Shown: positions 29,582 to 38,966 of the stretch, in pieces | How the letters are laid out: every line of letters starts with the position of its first letter | Numbering within the stretch: position 1 is the stretch's first letter | Origin: Caldalkalibacillus mannanilyticus JCM 10596 | GTDB lineage: Bacteria; Bacillota; Bacilli; Caldalkalibacillales; JCM-10596 | NCBI RefSeq assembly: GCF_000615945.1 | Contig: NZ_BAMO01000040.1 | Span: 1-48,378, forward strand | DNA: 48,378 nt | Reading direction: 5' to 3' | Translations under genes and position numbers: made by a program | The notes under the pieces: model-generated | What the model was told of the DNA's origin: nothing | Database searches by the model: none | What the model saw: only the letters and a program-made list of their open reading frames with translations

Positions 29582-29696
29582 TTAAGACGAAGGATTTAAA
29601 GTGTATAGGTGAAATAGAAAATTGGATTTTGAATCTTTTTCCAAGGATGAAATGGAGAGCATCAGGCAAGATTAATCTTTGGAAAGGGGTGACATC

Positions 29697-29906
29697 ATGA
29701 CTGTTCAAACTCAAATACAACAAGCCATCGCTTCAGCCCAAAGTGTTGAGGCAAGCTTAACTCAATTTTCCTTAGAAACTCAAAATCAGCAGGCGAAGCA
29801 ATTATTCCAACAGCTTGCCACTCAACAAAAAAACATTGTGACCCAATTGGAAGGTAGATATTCTCAAATTCTTGAGGAAGAGCCTCAATTTAAAAACCAA
29901 TCATAA
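29697..29906 (+). CDS. DUF1657 protein of a SpoVA-type operon
   Basis: A 69-aa soluble helical protein rich in Gln (MTVQTQIQQAIASAQSVEASL, then QAKQLFQQLATQQKNIV), matching the DUF1657 proteins that accompany YetF/DUF421 and SpoVA genes in second-type spoVA (spoVA2mob-like) operons. I chose ATG 29697 behind GGAAAGGGGTGA; an in-frame ATG 18 nt upstream overlaps that site. Its role is unknown; context suggests the spore. Confidence 0.85.
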   Translation: MTVQTQIQQAIASAQSVEASLTQFSLETQNQQAKQLFQQLATQQKNIVTQLEGRYSQILEEEPQFKNQS

Positions 29907-29913
29907 CGTTGTC

Positions 29914-29941
29914 TAGCCCAAGAGAGAAGCCTCTTGGGCTA
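29914..29941 (+). other. Perfect stem-loop between the DUF1657 and yetF genes
   Basis: TAGCCCAAGAG (29914-29924) and CTCTTGGGCTA (29931-29941) form a perfect 11-bp stem with a 6-nt loop. No T-run follows, so partial termination or mRNA stabilisation of the DUF1657 message is possible. Confidence 0.6.
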
Positions 29942-29967
29942 CATTAAATCAGAGAGGTGAATGGAAA

Positions 29968-30826
29968 ATGGCAGAGTGGCTTGTGATTTTGTATCGAACG
30001 GTTGGACTTTTTATATTACTTTTATTAGTCATCCCTTTTTTCGGGCGTCGGCCTCTTTCAGGGATGACGACGTTTGACTACATAGCAGGTATGGTGACAG
30101 CAGGGATGATTGCGCTAATTGCGCTTAATTTGATCCCAAATGCCATGGTAGGCTGATGGGGTTATTTCTATGGACATTTTCTATCCTCGTTGTCCAATTC
30201 TTAACCCAGAAGTCGAAGTGGCTCATGATCATATTTACGGCAAGGAAATTGTCGTTATCAAAGAAGGGAAAATCATGGAGGAAAACCTCCATTCTGCTCG
30301 ACTGACAGGAGAAGAATTGCTTTCTCAATTAAGAAGAAAGAACGTATTTCACTTAGCAGATGTAGAGTTTGCTGTTATGGAAGCGAATGGTGATATTACC
30401 ACCCTATTAAAAAGAGAAAAGCAACCCTTGACACCTAAGGATATGCGAATAAATGTAAGTGCCATGAAAGAACCGCAAACAGTTATCTTAGATGGAAAAA
30501 TAATGGACGAACCCCTCACAAATCTTGGCCTAAATCGAAAATGGATGAAACAGGAATTGGATAAGATCGGAATTTCTGCAGAAAATATTTTTATAGCTCA
30601 AGTAGACTCCATGGGGGAATTATATGTGGATCTATTTGATGATTCCATTCAACTTCCCCCACCTAGCTCGAAACAATTACTTTTAGCCACATTAAAGAAA
30701 ATAGAAGCTGATTTTATGACATATGCTTTAGAAACAAAAAACCAAGAATGGAAGCAAAAATATAGTCACTATGCTGCTGAGATGAAGGAGATATCCTCTA
30801 GACTTGAACCTCATCTGAAAACCTAG
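29968..30826 (+). CDS. YetF/DUF421 membrane protein (two frameshifts as written)
   Basis: The N-terminal membrane part (MAEWLVILYRTVGLFILLLL) runs to a stop at 30154. The next membrane helix (LMGLFLWTFSILVVQFLTQK) is in a second frame, and the soluble domain (GKEIVVIKEGKIMEENLHS onward) is in a third. One missing base near 30152 and one near 30238, both at GG pairs, restore a 286-aa protein of standard YetF layout. It sits between DUF1657 and spoVAC, as in spoVA2mob-like operons, where related proteins contribute to spore heat resistance or germination. Two breaks in one gene make real decay harder to exclude here. Confidence 0.8.
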
Positions 30827-30839
30827 GAGTTGAATGTTC

Positions 30840-31316
30840 ATGTCAGATAAAAAGAAAAAAAATTTAACCCCTACACAACAGGAATACCATATCTTTATGA
30901 AGGGGAGAGAACCCAAACGCCCTGTACTGCGTAATTGTTTCCTAGCCTTTGTGGTCGGAGGCACGATATGTACCATTGGGCAAGCCATTAGCATTTTCTA
31001 CATGACTTACTTCGACTTTACTGAAAAAACGGCAGGAAACCCTACAGTAGCTACTTTAATCTTTATTGGCGTGTTGTTAACTGGGTTTGGTGTTTATGAC
31101 TCTATTGCCCAATGGGCTGGTGCTGGAACGGCTGTACCTGTTACTGGATTTGCCAATTCGATTGCTTCTGCTGCGATTGAGCATCGGAGTGAGGGCTATG
31201 TGCTCGGCGTGGGAGGAAACATGTTTAAGCTAGCTGGCTCAGTCATTGTTTTTGGAACAGTGGCAGCCTTTATTGTGGCTTTGATCAAAGTTACCATACT
31301 CAAGTTAGGAGGATAA
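30840..31316 (+). CDS. spoVAC: Stage V sporulation protein AC
   Basis: A membrane protein of about 158 aa with the SpoVAC signature start (LTPTQQEYHIFMKGREPKRPVLRNC) and four hydrophobic segments. SpoVAC is part of the inner-spore-membrane channel that moves dipicolinic acid into the developing spore and out during germination. ATG 30840 has AGGAG 10 nt upstream; ATG 30834 is too close to it. It is followed by spoVAD after 4 nt. Confidence 0.93.
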   Translation: MSDKKKKNLTPTQQEYHIFMKGREPKRPVLRNCFLAFVVGGTICTIGQAISIFYMTYFDFTEKTAGNPTVATLIFIGVLLTGFGVYDSIAQWAGAGTAVPVTGFANSIASAAIEHRSEGYVLGVGGNMFKLAGSVIVFGTVAAFIVALIKVTILKLGG

Positions 31317-31320
31317 CGAC

Positions 31321-32355
31321 ATGCTACATGGTCATCAAAGCTGGATGTTCAAAACAAAGCCGGTGATCACTTCATCGGCTGCTGTAGTTGGACCGTTTGA
31401 AGGAAAAGGACCGCTAGCTGAAGATTTCGATGTCATACATGGTGATACATGGCTTGGACAGGACAGTTGGGAAAAGGCAGAAAAAAAATTATTAGAGGGT
31501 GCTTGCGAAAAGGCGATTGAGAAAGCGGGACTGGAGAAGGATCAAGTGCAGTTTTATTTGGGAGGAGATCTAATGTCCCAAATCATTTCAAGCAACTTTG
31601 CTGCCAGGACATTATCCATCCCTTTTTTAGGTATTTTTGGGGCTTGTTCGACTTCTATGGAGGGTCTGGCGTTAGCTTCGATGATCGTGGATAGTGGCAA
31701 TGCACACACTGTGATGTGCGGGACAGCAAGTCATAATTCCTCTGCTGAGAAACAATTTCGTTACCCCACTGAATATGGAGGACAGAAACCTCCAACCGCT
31801 CAATGGACTGTCACTGGTGCTGGAGCTGCTATTGTTCAAGCTGAAGAGAAAGCAGCAGGTAAATCCCCATTAAGGGTAATTGGAGCGACTATTGGACGGG
31901 TGGTGGATATGGGCATTAGTGACCCTTTTAATATGGGGGGAGCAATGGCTCCTGCGGCAGTGGATACCTTAACAGCTCACTTTCGAGATTTTAACGTTGG
32001 CTTTCAGGATTATGACTTGATTGTCACGGGGGATTTAGGAAGAGTAGGATATGACATCTGTCATGATTTGATGCAAAAGCATGGCTTTGAGATTCCTGTC
32101 GGTGTCTATAAGGATTGCGGTGTGCTTATTTACGGGAATCAATCTGTTGTGCTGTCGGGTGGAAGCGGCTGTGCTTGTTCGGCTACAGTGACGTATGGTC
32201 ATTTATTTAATCTCATGAGACAAGGGAAGTTAAAGAAGATTTTGGTGGCTGCTACCGGAGCTTTGCTATCCCCTATCAGCTTTCAACAAAAGGAGTCCAT
32301 TCCTTGTATTTGTCATGCAGTAGCCATTGAAGTTGATGAAACACTTCTTTCCTGA
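31321..32355 (+). CDS. spoVAD: Stage V sporulation protein AD
   Basis: A 344-aa soluble protein with a thiolase-like fold, associated with the inner spore membrane; SpoVAD binds dipicolinic acid directly. The thiolase-type Cys is at 109 (GIFGACSTSMEG). GAGAAIVQAEE and the C-terminal ATGALLSPISFQQ are family hallmarks. GGAGGATAAC lies before ATG 31321. Downstream the expected spoVAE is not adjacent; a minus-strand gene intervenes. Confidence 0.95.
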   Translation: MLHGHQSWMFKTKPVITSSAAVVGPFEGKGPLAEDFDVIHGDTWLGQDSWEKAEKKLLEGACEKAIEKAGLEKDQVQFYLGGDLMSQIISSNFAARTLSIPFLGIFGACSTSMEGLALASMIVDSGNAHTVMCGTASHNSSAEKQFRYPTEYGGQKPPTAQWTVTGAGAAIVQAEEKAAGKSPLRVIGATIGRVVDMGISDPFNMGGAMAPAAVDTLTAHFRDFNVGFQDYDLIVTGDLGRVGYDICHDLMQKHGFEIPVGVYKDCGVLIYGNQSVVLSGGSGCACSATVTYGHLFNLMRQGKLKKILVAATGALLSPISFQQKESIPCICHAVAIEVDETLLS

Positions 32356-32398
32356 ATTCCCTATAGTCGATGAAACGATCTGATAGTTGGTTAACAGA

Positions 32399-33115
32399 TT
32401 AGATTTTTATAGTAGCTACGAGTGGCAAGTGATCTGATGCGATTCTTGAATTTTTGATCAAGGTTGCTGAAGTGGCTTCCATGGTTGGGGTAATCATAAT
32501 ATAATCAAATCGAAAAAAGGAGCAGACCGAAGGGAAGGTAGCTCCTTTTTTGTTCGGATGAAGAGTCTTCCATACGTCCTTTAATTGTTTCGTTAGCTTT
32601 TGATAATAGAAGTGTGAGGGTGAAAAATTAAAGTCCCCCATGAGAAGCACATGTTTATTCTCTAATTGATCCTCTAAAATGTGATGAGAGAGTTGTTTCA
32701 TTTGTATAGCCTGTGTAACTGAACTTAAGCTTACATGGGTCACATAGGTTTTGATAAAGTGTTGATTGATCTTGACTTCACATTCAATAAATGATCTGTT
32801 TTCTGCATATGCCCCTGTTATTAGGTGAGTCTTCCCTTCTCGTATCGGGTACTTAGATAGAAGGAGGTTTCCATAATAGCCAGTTGTAGAAGAGATCGAA
32901 GGGGAGAAAAGATAATCCATCTTGAGCTCCTGAGAAAAATACTCTGCCTGATTTAGCCACCCGCTTCTTTTTCCATAGCAGACATCTACTTCATTTAGAC
33001 CTATAAGATCGAGGGGGCCGGCTGAACGAATCAGCCTCAATACTCGTTCAAGACTGACGCAACCATCAAGTCCTCTCGCATGATGAATATTAAAGGTCAT
33101 TACCCTAAATTCCAT
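32399..33115 (-). CDS. Endonuclease/exonuclease/phosphatase family protein inside the spoVA locus
   Basis: A 238-aa cytoplasmic hydrolase of the DNase I-like fold. The metal and catalytic residues are visible: N9 (MTFNIHH), E42 (LNEVD), H127 (VTHVSL), D161 and N163 (GDFN), D228 and H229 (SDHLP). It could be a nuclease or a phosphoesterase. It has its own ribosome binding site (GAGAGGGGAC) and lies on the opposite strand between spoVAD and spoVAE, convergent with spoVAD. No repeats or mobile-element genes flank it, so how it came here is unclear. Confidence 0.88.
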   Translation of the reverse strand: MEFRVMTFNIHHARGLDGCVSLERVLRLIRSAGPLDLIGLNEVDVCYGKRSGWLNQAEYFSQELKMDYLFSPSISSTTGYYGNLLLSKYPIREGKTHLITGAYAENRSFIECEVKINQHFIKTYVTHVSLSSVTQAIQMKQLSHHILEDQLENKHVLLMGDFNFSPSHFYYQKLTKQLKDVWKTLHPNKKGATFPSVCSFFRFDYIMITPTMEATSATLIKNSRIASDHLPLVATIKI

Positions 33116-33157
33116 AACAAGTCCCCTCTCTTTCTACTATCGAGTATTTCCTTCCTT

Positions 33158-33187
33158 ACATATTTAAAACAAGAAAGCGCCATATTA
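33158..33187 (+). promoter_or_regulatory. SigG-like forespore promoter upstream of spoVAE
   Basis: ACATA (33158-33162), 18 nt, then CATATTA (33181-33187). This fits the SigG consensus GHATR-N18-CATWHTA with one mismatch in the -35. It overlaps the gap between the divergent EEP and spoVAE genes and would give spoVAE forespore expression. Confidence 0.5.
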
Positions 33188-33225
33188 AAGGATGAACATT
33201 TAGGAAAGCAGAGGGGATATAAAGC

Positions 33226-33581
33226 ATGGCAGGTACTTTTTTTTGGGCGTTTGTTGTTGGTGGTCTGATCTGTATGTTAGGACAGATCATGTTTGATATC
33301 TTGAAGCTTTCTCCAGCCCATACGATGAGTACATTGGTTATTTTAGGGGCGATTTTGGATGGCTTGGGCTTGTATGAACCTTTAATTGATTTTGCAGGAG
33401 CCGGAGCAACGGTTCCTATTACGAGCTTTGGTAATGCTTTGGTTCATGGTGCATGGCAGAAGCAGAACGCCATGGAATTGTAGGGATTATAACAGGAATT
33501 TTTGAAGTAACCAGTGCTGGTATTTCTGCGGCAATTATTTTTGGTTTTTTTGCCTCATTAGTTTTTAAACCAAAAGGATAA
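33226..33581 (+). CDS. spoVAE: Stage V sporulation protein AE, SpoVAEb type (frameshift as written near 33452)
   Basis: A membrane protein with the family sequence [20 protein letters not shown] and [21 protein letters not shown]. As written it ends after 85 codons. One missing base in the GGTGCATGGC stretch near 33452 restores [19 protein letters not shown] and a C-terminus KPKG at 33581, about 118 aa, the normal length. It is part of the dipicolinate channel with SpoVAC and SpoVAD. GAGGGG lies upstream of ATG 33226. Confidence 0.88.
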
Positions 33582-33617
33582 CTCCCCAAAAGAAACATTG
33601 AAAGGAGATTCACGAAT

Positions 33618-34322
33618 ATGTTCGATTTTTGGACGGGGTCAGAACATCTATCAGTTACAGGTTTTCTCATCAGAGCCGTTATTGTTTATCTGTATATTTT
33701 CATTATTCTTAAGGTTTTAGGACAGAGATCCTTAGGGGCACTTAACCCTTTAGACTTTTTATTTGGTGTGATTATTGGGGATGTTCTAGGGGAGCCTCTC
33801 TCCACTGGTGAGCTTCCTTTGAAAGGTCCTCTAGCGGCAGCAGCACTTATTTCTTGTATCCATCTCTCCCTAGCCTACATCGCCTTAAAAACTCCGCGGT
33901 TTAGGAGAGTGATTGAGGATGAGCCGATTATATTAATAGAACGGGGGCGAATCTTACATAAACAACTGAAAAAAACCAAGGTGACAATAGAATCATTAAT
34001 GATGGATCTCCGTCTGCGTAACGCCTCTGACCTTTCTACTGTGGATTACGCTATCCTAGAATCAAACGGGCAGATTAGTGTGATCAAAAAAAGCCAGGCA
34101 GAACCGGTTACCTCCACAGATCTATTATTACCTGAGCGCCCGATCAAAGGGTATCCAAGTGTCCTTATCATGGATGGTGCAATCGTGCACAAGAACTTAG
34201 AAAAAAAGGGGACAGTCAGTTGGCTTGAGAATCAGATTAAAAAGAAAGGATTTAACAGTGTGGGAGAAGTATTCTTGATGACGATGGATGAGGGTGGAAA
34301 TATTTTCACCAGTAGAAAATAA
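33618..34322 (+). CDS. YetF/DUF421 membrane protein, second copy
   Basis: A 234-aa protein with three N-terminal membrane helices (about residues 12-90) and two small soluble YetF subdomains, including the conserved LGQRSLGALNPLDFLFGVIIGD and ASDLSTVDYAILESNGQISV. It follows spoVAE by 36 nt with AAAGGAGA before ATG 33618, closing the spoVA2mob-like gene set. It is divergent from the copy at 29968. It probably acts in the spore inner membrane. Confidence 0.88.
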   Translation: MFDFWTGSEHLSVTGFLIRAVIVYLYIFIILKVLGQRSLGALNPLDFLFGVIIGDVLGEPLSTGELPLKGPLAAAALISCIHLSLAYIALKTPRFRRVIEDEPIILIERGRILHKQLKKTKVTIESLMMDLRLRNASDLSTVDYAILESNGQISVIKKSQAEPVTSTDLLLPERPIKGYPSVLIMDGAIVHKNLEKKGTVSWLENQIKKKGFNSVGEVFLMTMDEGGNIFTSRK

Positions 34323-34344
34323 AGCGTGGGATAAACAAAAAGGA

Positions 34345-34373
34345 TTGACTTCATTCGACAATGATGGCATACT
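34345..34373 (+). promoter_or_regulatory. SigA-type promoter of the pyr operon
   Basis: TTGACT (34345-34350) and CATACT (34368-34373) with a 17-nt spacer, about 28 nt before the PyrR-binding loop. Confidence 0.65.
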
Positions 34374-34400
34374 TAATGCAAGTGAATAGACCCCTTTAAA

Positions 34401-34533
34401 TCAGTCCAGAGAGGCTGACAAGGAACTACGGAGCACGGTATGTGTACTAGTTGATCAGTGATATTGTTTGATCCTAGATTCACATGTTTGTTTGTGTACG
34501 CAAAACTTCTTGTCAGCGACAAGAGGTTTTTTT
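34401..34533 (+). promoter_or_regulatory. PyrR attenuator in the pyrR leader
   Basis: The conserved PyrR-binding loop CAGTCCAGAGAGGCTG is at 34402-34417. It is followed by an intrinsic terminator: ACTTCTTGTC (34505-34514) with GACAAGAGGT (34518-34527) and a T-run. With UMP, PyrR stabilises the anti-antiterminator and transcription stops before pyrR. Confidence 0.92.
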
Positions 34534-34590
34534 GTGCAAAAAAACAAAGAATAAGCTAGGAAGAAGAATAATCCAAAGTTGAGGTGATAG

Positions 34591-35139
<549 letters not shown>

Positions 35140-35179
35140 GATCGTACATAGGAAAGAGCAGGAAAGGTGTGGAGTCAAT

Positions 35180-36487
35180 ATGGATCAAAAGAAAATGGTC
35201 TTAGATGTTCATGAAAGACCTACGTTAGCGCAGTGGCTGCCTCTGAGCTTACAGCATTTGTTTGCGATGTTTGGAGCAACGATACTGGTTCCCTTCTTAG
35301 TCGGTATTAGTCCAGCCGTGGCGTTGGTTGCAAGTGGGGTTGGAACGCTCGCCTTCTTAGTTGTGACACGAGGAATGGTACCAGCCTATTTAGGCTCTTC
35401 CTTTGCCTTTATTGCCCCATTAGCTACGGTTGTTGGAACAGAGGGTGTAGGACAAGCCATGTTTGGAGCTCTATTTGCAGGGATCTTGTATGGTGTGATC
35501 TCTCTATTGATCGTTCGATTTGGGGTAGGCTGGCTGAAAACGATTTTCCCCCCGATTGTGATTGGACCCGTGATTATGGTCATTGGATTAGGATTGGCAA
35601 GTATCTCTTTAGATATGGCGGTCGTGACCAAGCTAGAAGATGGAACGGCTATTTTTGACCAAACGAAGCTACTCATTGCCAGTATTACTTTAATCATTAC
35701 GATTGTCAGTGCGATCTTCTTCCGAGGATTTTTCGGACTTATTCCTATCCTGATTGGAATTATTGGAGGATATATTACAGCGTTCTTTATAGGTGAGATC
35801 AGCTTCAATTTAGTAAGAGAAGCGTCCATGTTTGCGATACCTGAATTTGTGACGCCTGTGGTTTCATGGACAGCCGTTGCCATTATTATGCCGGTTGCCC
35901 TTGTTACCTTAGTAGAACATACAGGAGATATGATGGTAATAAGTAAAGTGATGGACCGTAATCTTTTACAACGCCCTGGACTCCATCGAACCTTATTAGG
36001 TGATGGAATTGCTACAACGCTTGCTGCCTTTATGGGTGGTCCTCCTAATACGACTTATGGAGAAAATGTAGGGGTTCTCGCTTTAAGCAGAGTGTTTAGT
36101 GTGTATGTTGTAGGAGGAGCTGCTGTCCTAGCCATTTTCTTCGGCTTTAGTGGGAAGATTAATGCCTTTATCACCACGATTCCTGTGGCTGTCATGGGAG
36201 GAGTGACTATTCTCCTTTTTGGATTAATCGCCTCCTCAGGACTACGAGTTCTTATCGATTCAGAGGTAAACCTTACTCATAAGCGTAACCTTATTATTGC
36301 CTCTGTCATTTTAGTTTCAGGTATTGGAACGACGATTTTGAATCAACAACAAGTGGTGAGTTTTTCAGGGATGGCAACAGCCACTATCTTAGGGATCGTT
36401 TTGCATCTCTTTCTTCCTGAAAAGGATGTATCCTATGGGCAAAAGCCAATGTTTACAGATGACTTAGTAGGGGCTCCGACGAAATAG
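35180..36487 (+). CDS. pyrP: Uracil permease
   Basis: A 435-aa uracil-proton symporter of the nucleobase-cation-symporter-2 family with about 12-14 membrane segments. Landmarks are LSLQHLFAMFGATILVP near the start and GGPPNTTYGENVGVLALSR in the substrate-binding region. I chose ATG 35180 (MDQKKMVLDVHERP) because the open frame upstream runs inside pyrR. Only 40 nt separate it from pyrR, with no attenuator between; B. subtilis has one there. Confidence 0.95.
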   Translation: MDQKKMVLDVHERPTLAQWLPLSLQHLFAMFGATILVPFLVGISPAVALVASGVGTLAFLVVTRGMVPAYLGSSFAFIAPLATVVGTEGVGQAMFGALFAGILYGVISLLIVRFGVGWLKTIFPPIVIGPVIMVIGLGLASISLDMAVVTKLEDGTAIFDQTKLLIASITLIITIVSAIFFRGFFGLIPILIGIIGGYITAFFIGEISFNLVREASMFAIPEFVTPVVSWTAVAIIMPVALVTLVEHTGDMMVISKVMDRNLLQRPGLHRTLLGDGIATTLAAFMGGPPNTTYGENVGVLALSRVFSVYVVGGAAVLAIFFGFSGKINAFITTIPVAVMGGVTILLFGLIASSGLRVLIDSEVNLTHKRNLIIASVILVSGIGTTILNQQQVVSFSGMATATILGIVLHLFLPEKDVSYGQKPMFTDDLVGAPTK

Positions 36488-36522
36488 TGTGATGACAATC
36501 GAATAATAGAACCTTTAACAGA

Positions 36523-36666
36523 CAGTCCAGAGAGGCTGGTAAGGTGAAAAGAGTGTTTTCTATGAGTATGTACTGTTGAGAACAGCAGAAACAGAGAGCA
36601 CTATAGCTATGTCCTTTTTACAAGGGACTCGTCTACACCTTACCACCTGCGGTAAGGTGTTTTTTT
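36523..36666 (+). promoter_or_regulatory. PyrR attenuator between pyrP and pyrB
   Basis: A second PyrR loop CAGTCCAGAGAGGCTG (36523-36538) is followed by a terminator of ACACCTTACC (36635-36644) with GGTAAGGTGT (36651-36660) and a T-run. It controls entry into the biosynthetic genes separately from pyrR and pyrP. Confidence 0.92.
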
Positions 36667-36725
36667 GTCAGAAGAAATGAACAATAAGAGTAACAATGAT
36701 TTAGAAAAAGGAGACGGGCGATGAT

Positions 36726-37646
36726 ATGACAAGTTTAATTGGATTAAAGAATCTAGAGGCACTTGAAATTGAACAGATACTAACAAGAGCACAGGAATTT
36801 ATCAACGAGCCATTATCCTCCATCGACATCTTAAAAAACCGATTTGTTGTCAATTTATTTTTCGAAAATAGCACAAGAACAAGATTTTCCTTTGAGGTAG
36901 CAGAAAAAAGATTAGGGGCTCATGTCTTAAATTTTCAAGAGTCCAGCTCCAGCACGCAGAAGGGTGAAACGATATACGATACGATCAAAACCATTGAATC
37001 AATGGGAGTAGAAGCCGCTGTGATCCGCCATTCTCAGAATGGTCTGTTAGAGGATCTACAGGGGCGCCTGCAAGTCAAGCTGATTAATGCCGGAATCGGG
37101 AATGAGGAGCATCCCACACAGGCATTATTAGATATGCTGACAATGAAGCAGGAGTTTGGGAAGATCGCGGGTCTGAAGGTCGCTATTATTGGTGATCTCA
37201 AGCATAGTCGAGTGGCAAGCTCTAATTTTTATGGCTTAAAAAAGCTCGGGGCAGAGGTAATTTTGTCTGGTCCAGATGCCTACAAACCGTATGATCCAGA
37301 GCTTCGTGAAGGAAGTACCTGGCTGCCCATAGAGGATGCGATCGGAGAGGCTGATGTCGTTATGATGCTGCGTATCCAACATGAGCGTCATCAAGATCGA
37401 GGACTTGATATCAGTCAAAATGAGTATCATAACTTATATGGATTGACAGAAAAAAGAGCAAAATTTATGAAAAAAGGAGCGATTATCATGCACCCTGCTC
37501 CTTTTAATCGTGATGTCGAGATCGCCTCATGCTTAATTGAATCTCCTAAATCAAGGATTTTTAAACAGGTATCGAATGGTGTGGCTGTCCGAATGGCTGT
37601 ACTAGAGAAGGCTCTAATACCATCCAAGAAAGAAATGTTGATCTAA
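36726..37646 (+). CDS. pyrB: Aspartate carbamoyltransferase catalytic subunit
   Basis: Joins carbamoyl phosphate and aspartate, the committed step of pyrimidine synthesis. The 306-aa protein has the carbamoyl-phosphate site FENSTRTRFSFE (about residues 47-58) and the HPAPFNRDVEI segment. Family length is normal and there is no regulatory subunit gene, as usual in Bacilli. An earlier ATG at 36721 leads straight to a stop, so ATG 36726 is the start. Confidence 0.96.
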   Translation: MTSLIGLKNLEALEIEQILTRAQEFINEPLSSIDILKNRFVVNLFFENSTRTRFSFEVAEKRLGAHVLNFQESSSSTQKGETIYDTIKTIESMGVEAAVIRHSQNGLLEDLQGRLQVKLINAGIGNEEHPTQALLDMLTMKQEFGKIAGLKVAIIGDLKHSRVASSNFYGLKKLGAEVILSGPDAYKPYDPELREGSTWLPIEDAIGEADVVMMLRIQHERHQDRGLDISQNEYHNLYGLTEKRAKFMKKGAIIMHPAPFNRDVEIASCLIESPKSRIFKQVSNGVAVRMAVLEKALIPSKKEMLI

Positions 37647-37666
37647 AAAATGGGGAGTGATACGAA

Positions 37667-38965
37667 ATGGGAATCTTATTAAAGGAAGGATTTATGTTAA
37701 ATCATTGTGGAGAGCCTGTTATCTTAGACCTTTTGATTGAAGAGGATCGAATTGTCAAAAAAGGTTCAGGCTTATCTATGGAAGGACATCAAGTGATTGA
37801 CTGCCAAGGGAAATGGATTTTTCCAGGGTTTATTGATATGCATGTTCATTTACGAGAGCCAGGAGGAGAAGCGAAAGAAACAATTGAAACAGGGACAAAA
37901 GCGGCGGCAAAAGGCGGATTCACTACGATCGCTTGTATGCCCAATACCAGACCCTGTTTAGATACGAAAGAACGAATTCAATTTGTCCATGACAAACGTC
38001 AGACGGAAGGATATGTTCATGTCCTTCCCATAGGAGCGATTACACTCAATCAACTAGGAAAAGAGCATACGGACTTTAGAGCCATGCAAGAAGCAGGGAT
38101 TGTAGCTGTATCAGATGACGGTGTAGGTGTCCAATCAAGCTTGATGATGAAACAAGCAATGCAGATGGCAAGAGACCTTGGTTTACCAGTTGTAGCACAC
38201 TGTGAAGATGACACATTAATCGGTGGAGCTGTCCATGATGGAGAGTTTGCCAGAAGGCATGGAATCAAAGGCATTCCTTCAGAAGCTGAATCAATCCACA
38301 TAGGTAGAGATATCCTATTAGCAGAAGCAACAGGGGTTCATTACCATGTCTGCCATGTGAGCACCAAAGAATCAGTACGTCTAATCCGAGAAGGAAAAAA
38401 AGCTGGAATCTCAGTGACTGCCGAAGTTAGTCCTCACCACTTATTACTCACAGAAGATGATATTCCTGGACTTGATCCTAATTTCAAAATGAACCCGCCA
38501 TTACGAGCAAAAGCAGATCGAGAAGCGCTGATAGAAGGATTATTGGATGGCACCATTGACATCATTGCAACAGATCACGCCCCCCATACAGCGGAGGAAA
38601 AAGCAAAGGGAATGCAATTAGCTCCATTTGGAATTGTTGGACTGGAAACTGCCTTTCCATTATTGTACACCCATTTTGTAAAAACTGGAGTCTTATCACT
38701 TACAGGACTGATTGAACGAATGACGTCCAAGCCAGCCGACTTGTTTGGTCTTTCTTCCGGTAGGTTAACAGAGGGAGCGGTGGCAGATATAACAATTGTC
38801 GATTTAGAAGCAGAAAGAGAAATTGACGCCGCAACGTTTGCCTCTAAAGCATCCAATACTCCATTCCAAGGCTGGAAATGTCAAGGCTGGCCGATTATGA
38901 CTGTGGTTGGAGGCAACATCATCTGGAGTGAAGCAGAAGGGTTTAAGAGAAGGGAGTTAGTATAA
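37667..38965 (+). CDS. pyrC: Dihydroorotase
   Basis: Zinc amidohydrolase that closes carbamoyl aspartate to dihydroorotate. The 432-aa class I enzyme has metal-ligand motif [10 protein letters not shown] (about residues 57-66), the CHVSTKES His and the ATDHAPHT Asp motif. It starts 20 nt after pyrB and ends one base before carA begins, so the genes are translated as a unit. Confidence 0.96.
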   Translation: MGILLKEGFMLNHCGEPVILDLLIEEDRIVKKGSGLSMEGHQVIDCQGKWIFPGFIDMHVHLREPGGEAKETIETGTKAAAKGGFTTIACMPNTRPCLDTKERIQFVHDKRQTEGYVHVLPIGAITLNQLGKEHTDFRAMQEAGIVAVSDDGVGVQSSLMMKQAMQMARDLGLPVVAHCEDDTLIGGAVHDGEFARRHGIKGIPSEAESIHIGRDILLAEATGVHYHVCHVSTKESVRLIREGKKAGISVTAEVSPHHLLLTEDDIPGLDPNFKMNPPLRAKADREALIEGLLDGTIDIIATDHAPHTAEEKAKGMQLAPFGIVGLETAFPLLYTHFVKTGVLSLTGLIERMTSKPADLFGLSSGRLTEGAVADITIVDLEAEREIDAATFASKASNTPFQGWKCQGWPIMTVVGGNIIWSEAEGFKRRELV

Positions 38966-38966
38966 C

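Noticed and set aside
29582-29696. SigF or SigG promoter before the DUF1657 gene
   Set aside because: GTATA at 29603-29607 is a possible -35, but no matching -10 is at the right distance; the best alternative (GGATG with AAGATTA) has too many mismatches.
35386-35883. Minus-strand open frame opposite pyrP
   Set aside because: Antisense shadow of a hydrophobic transporter gene; no ribosome binding site and no recognisable domain.
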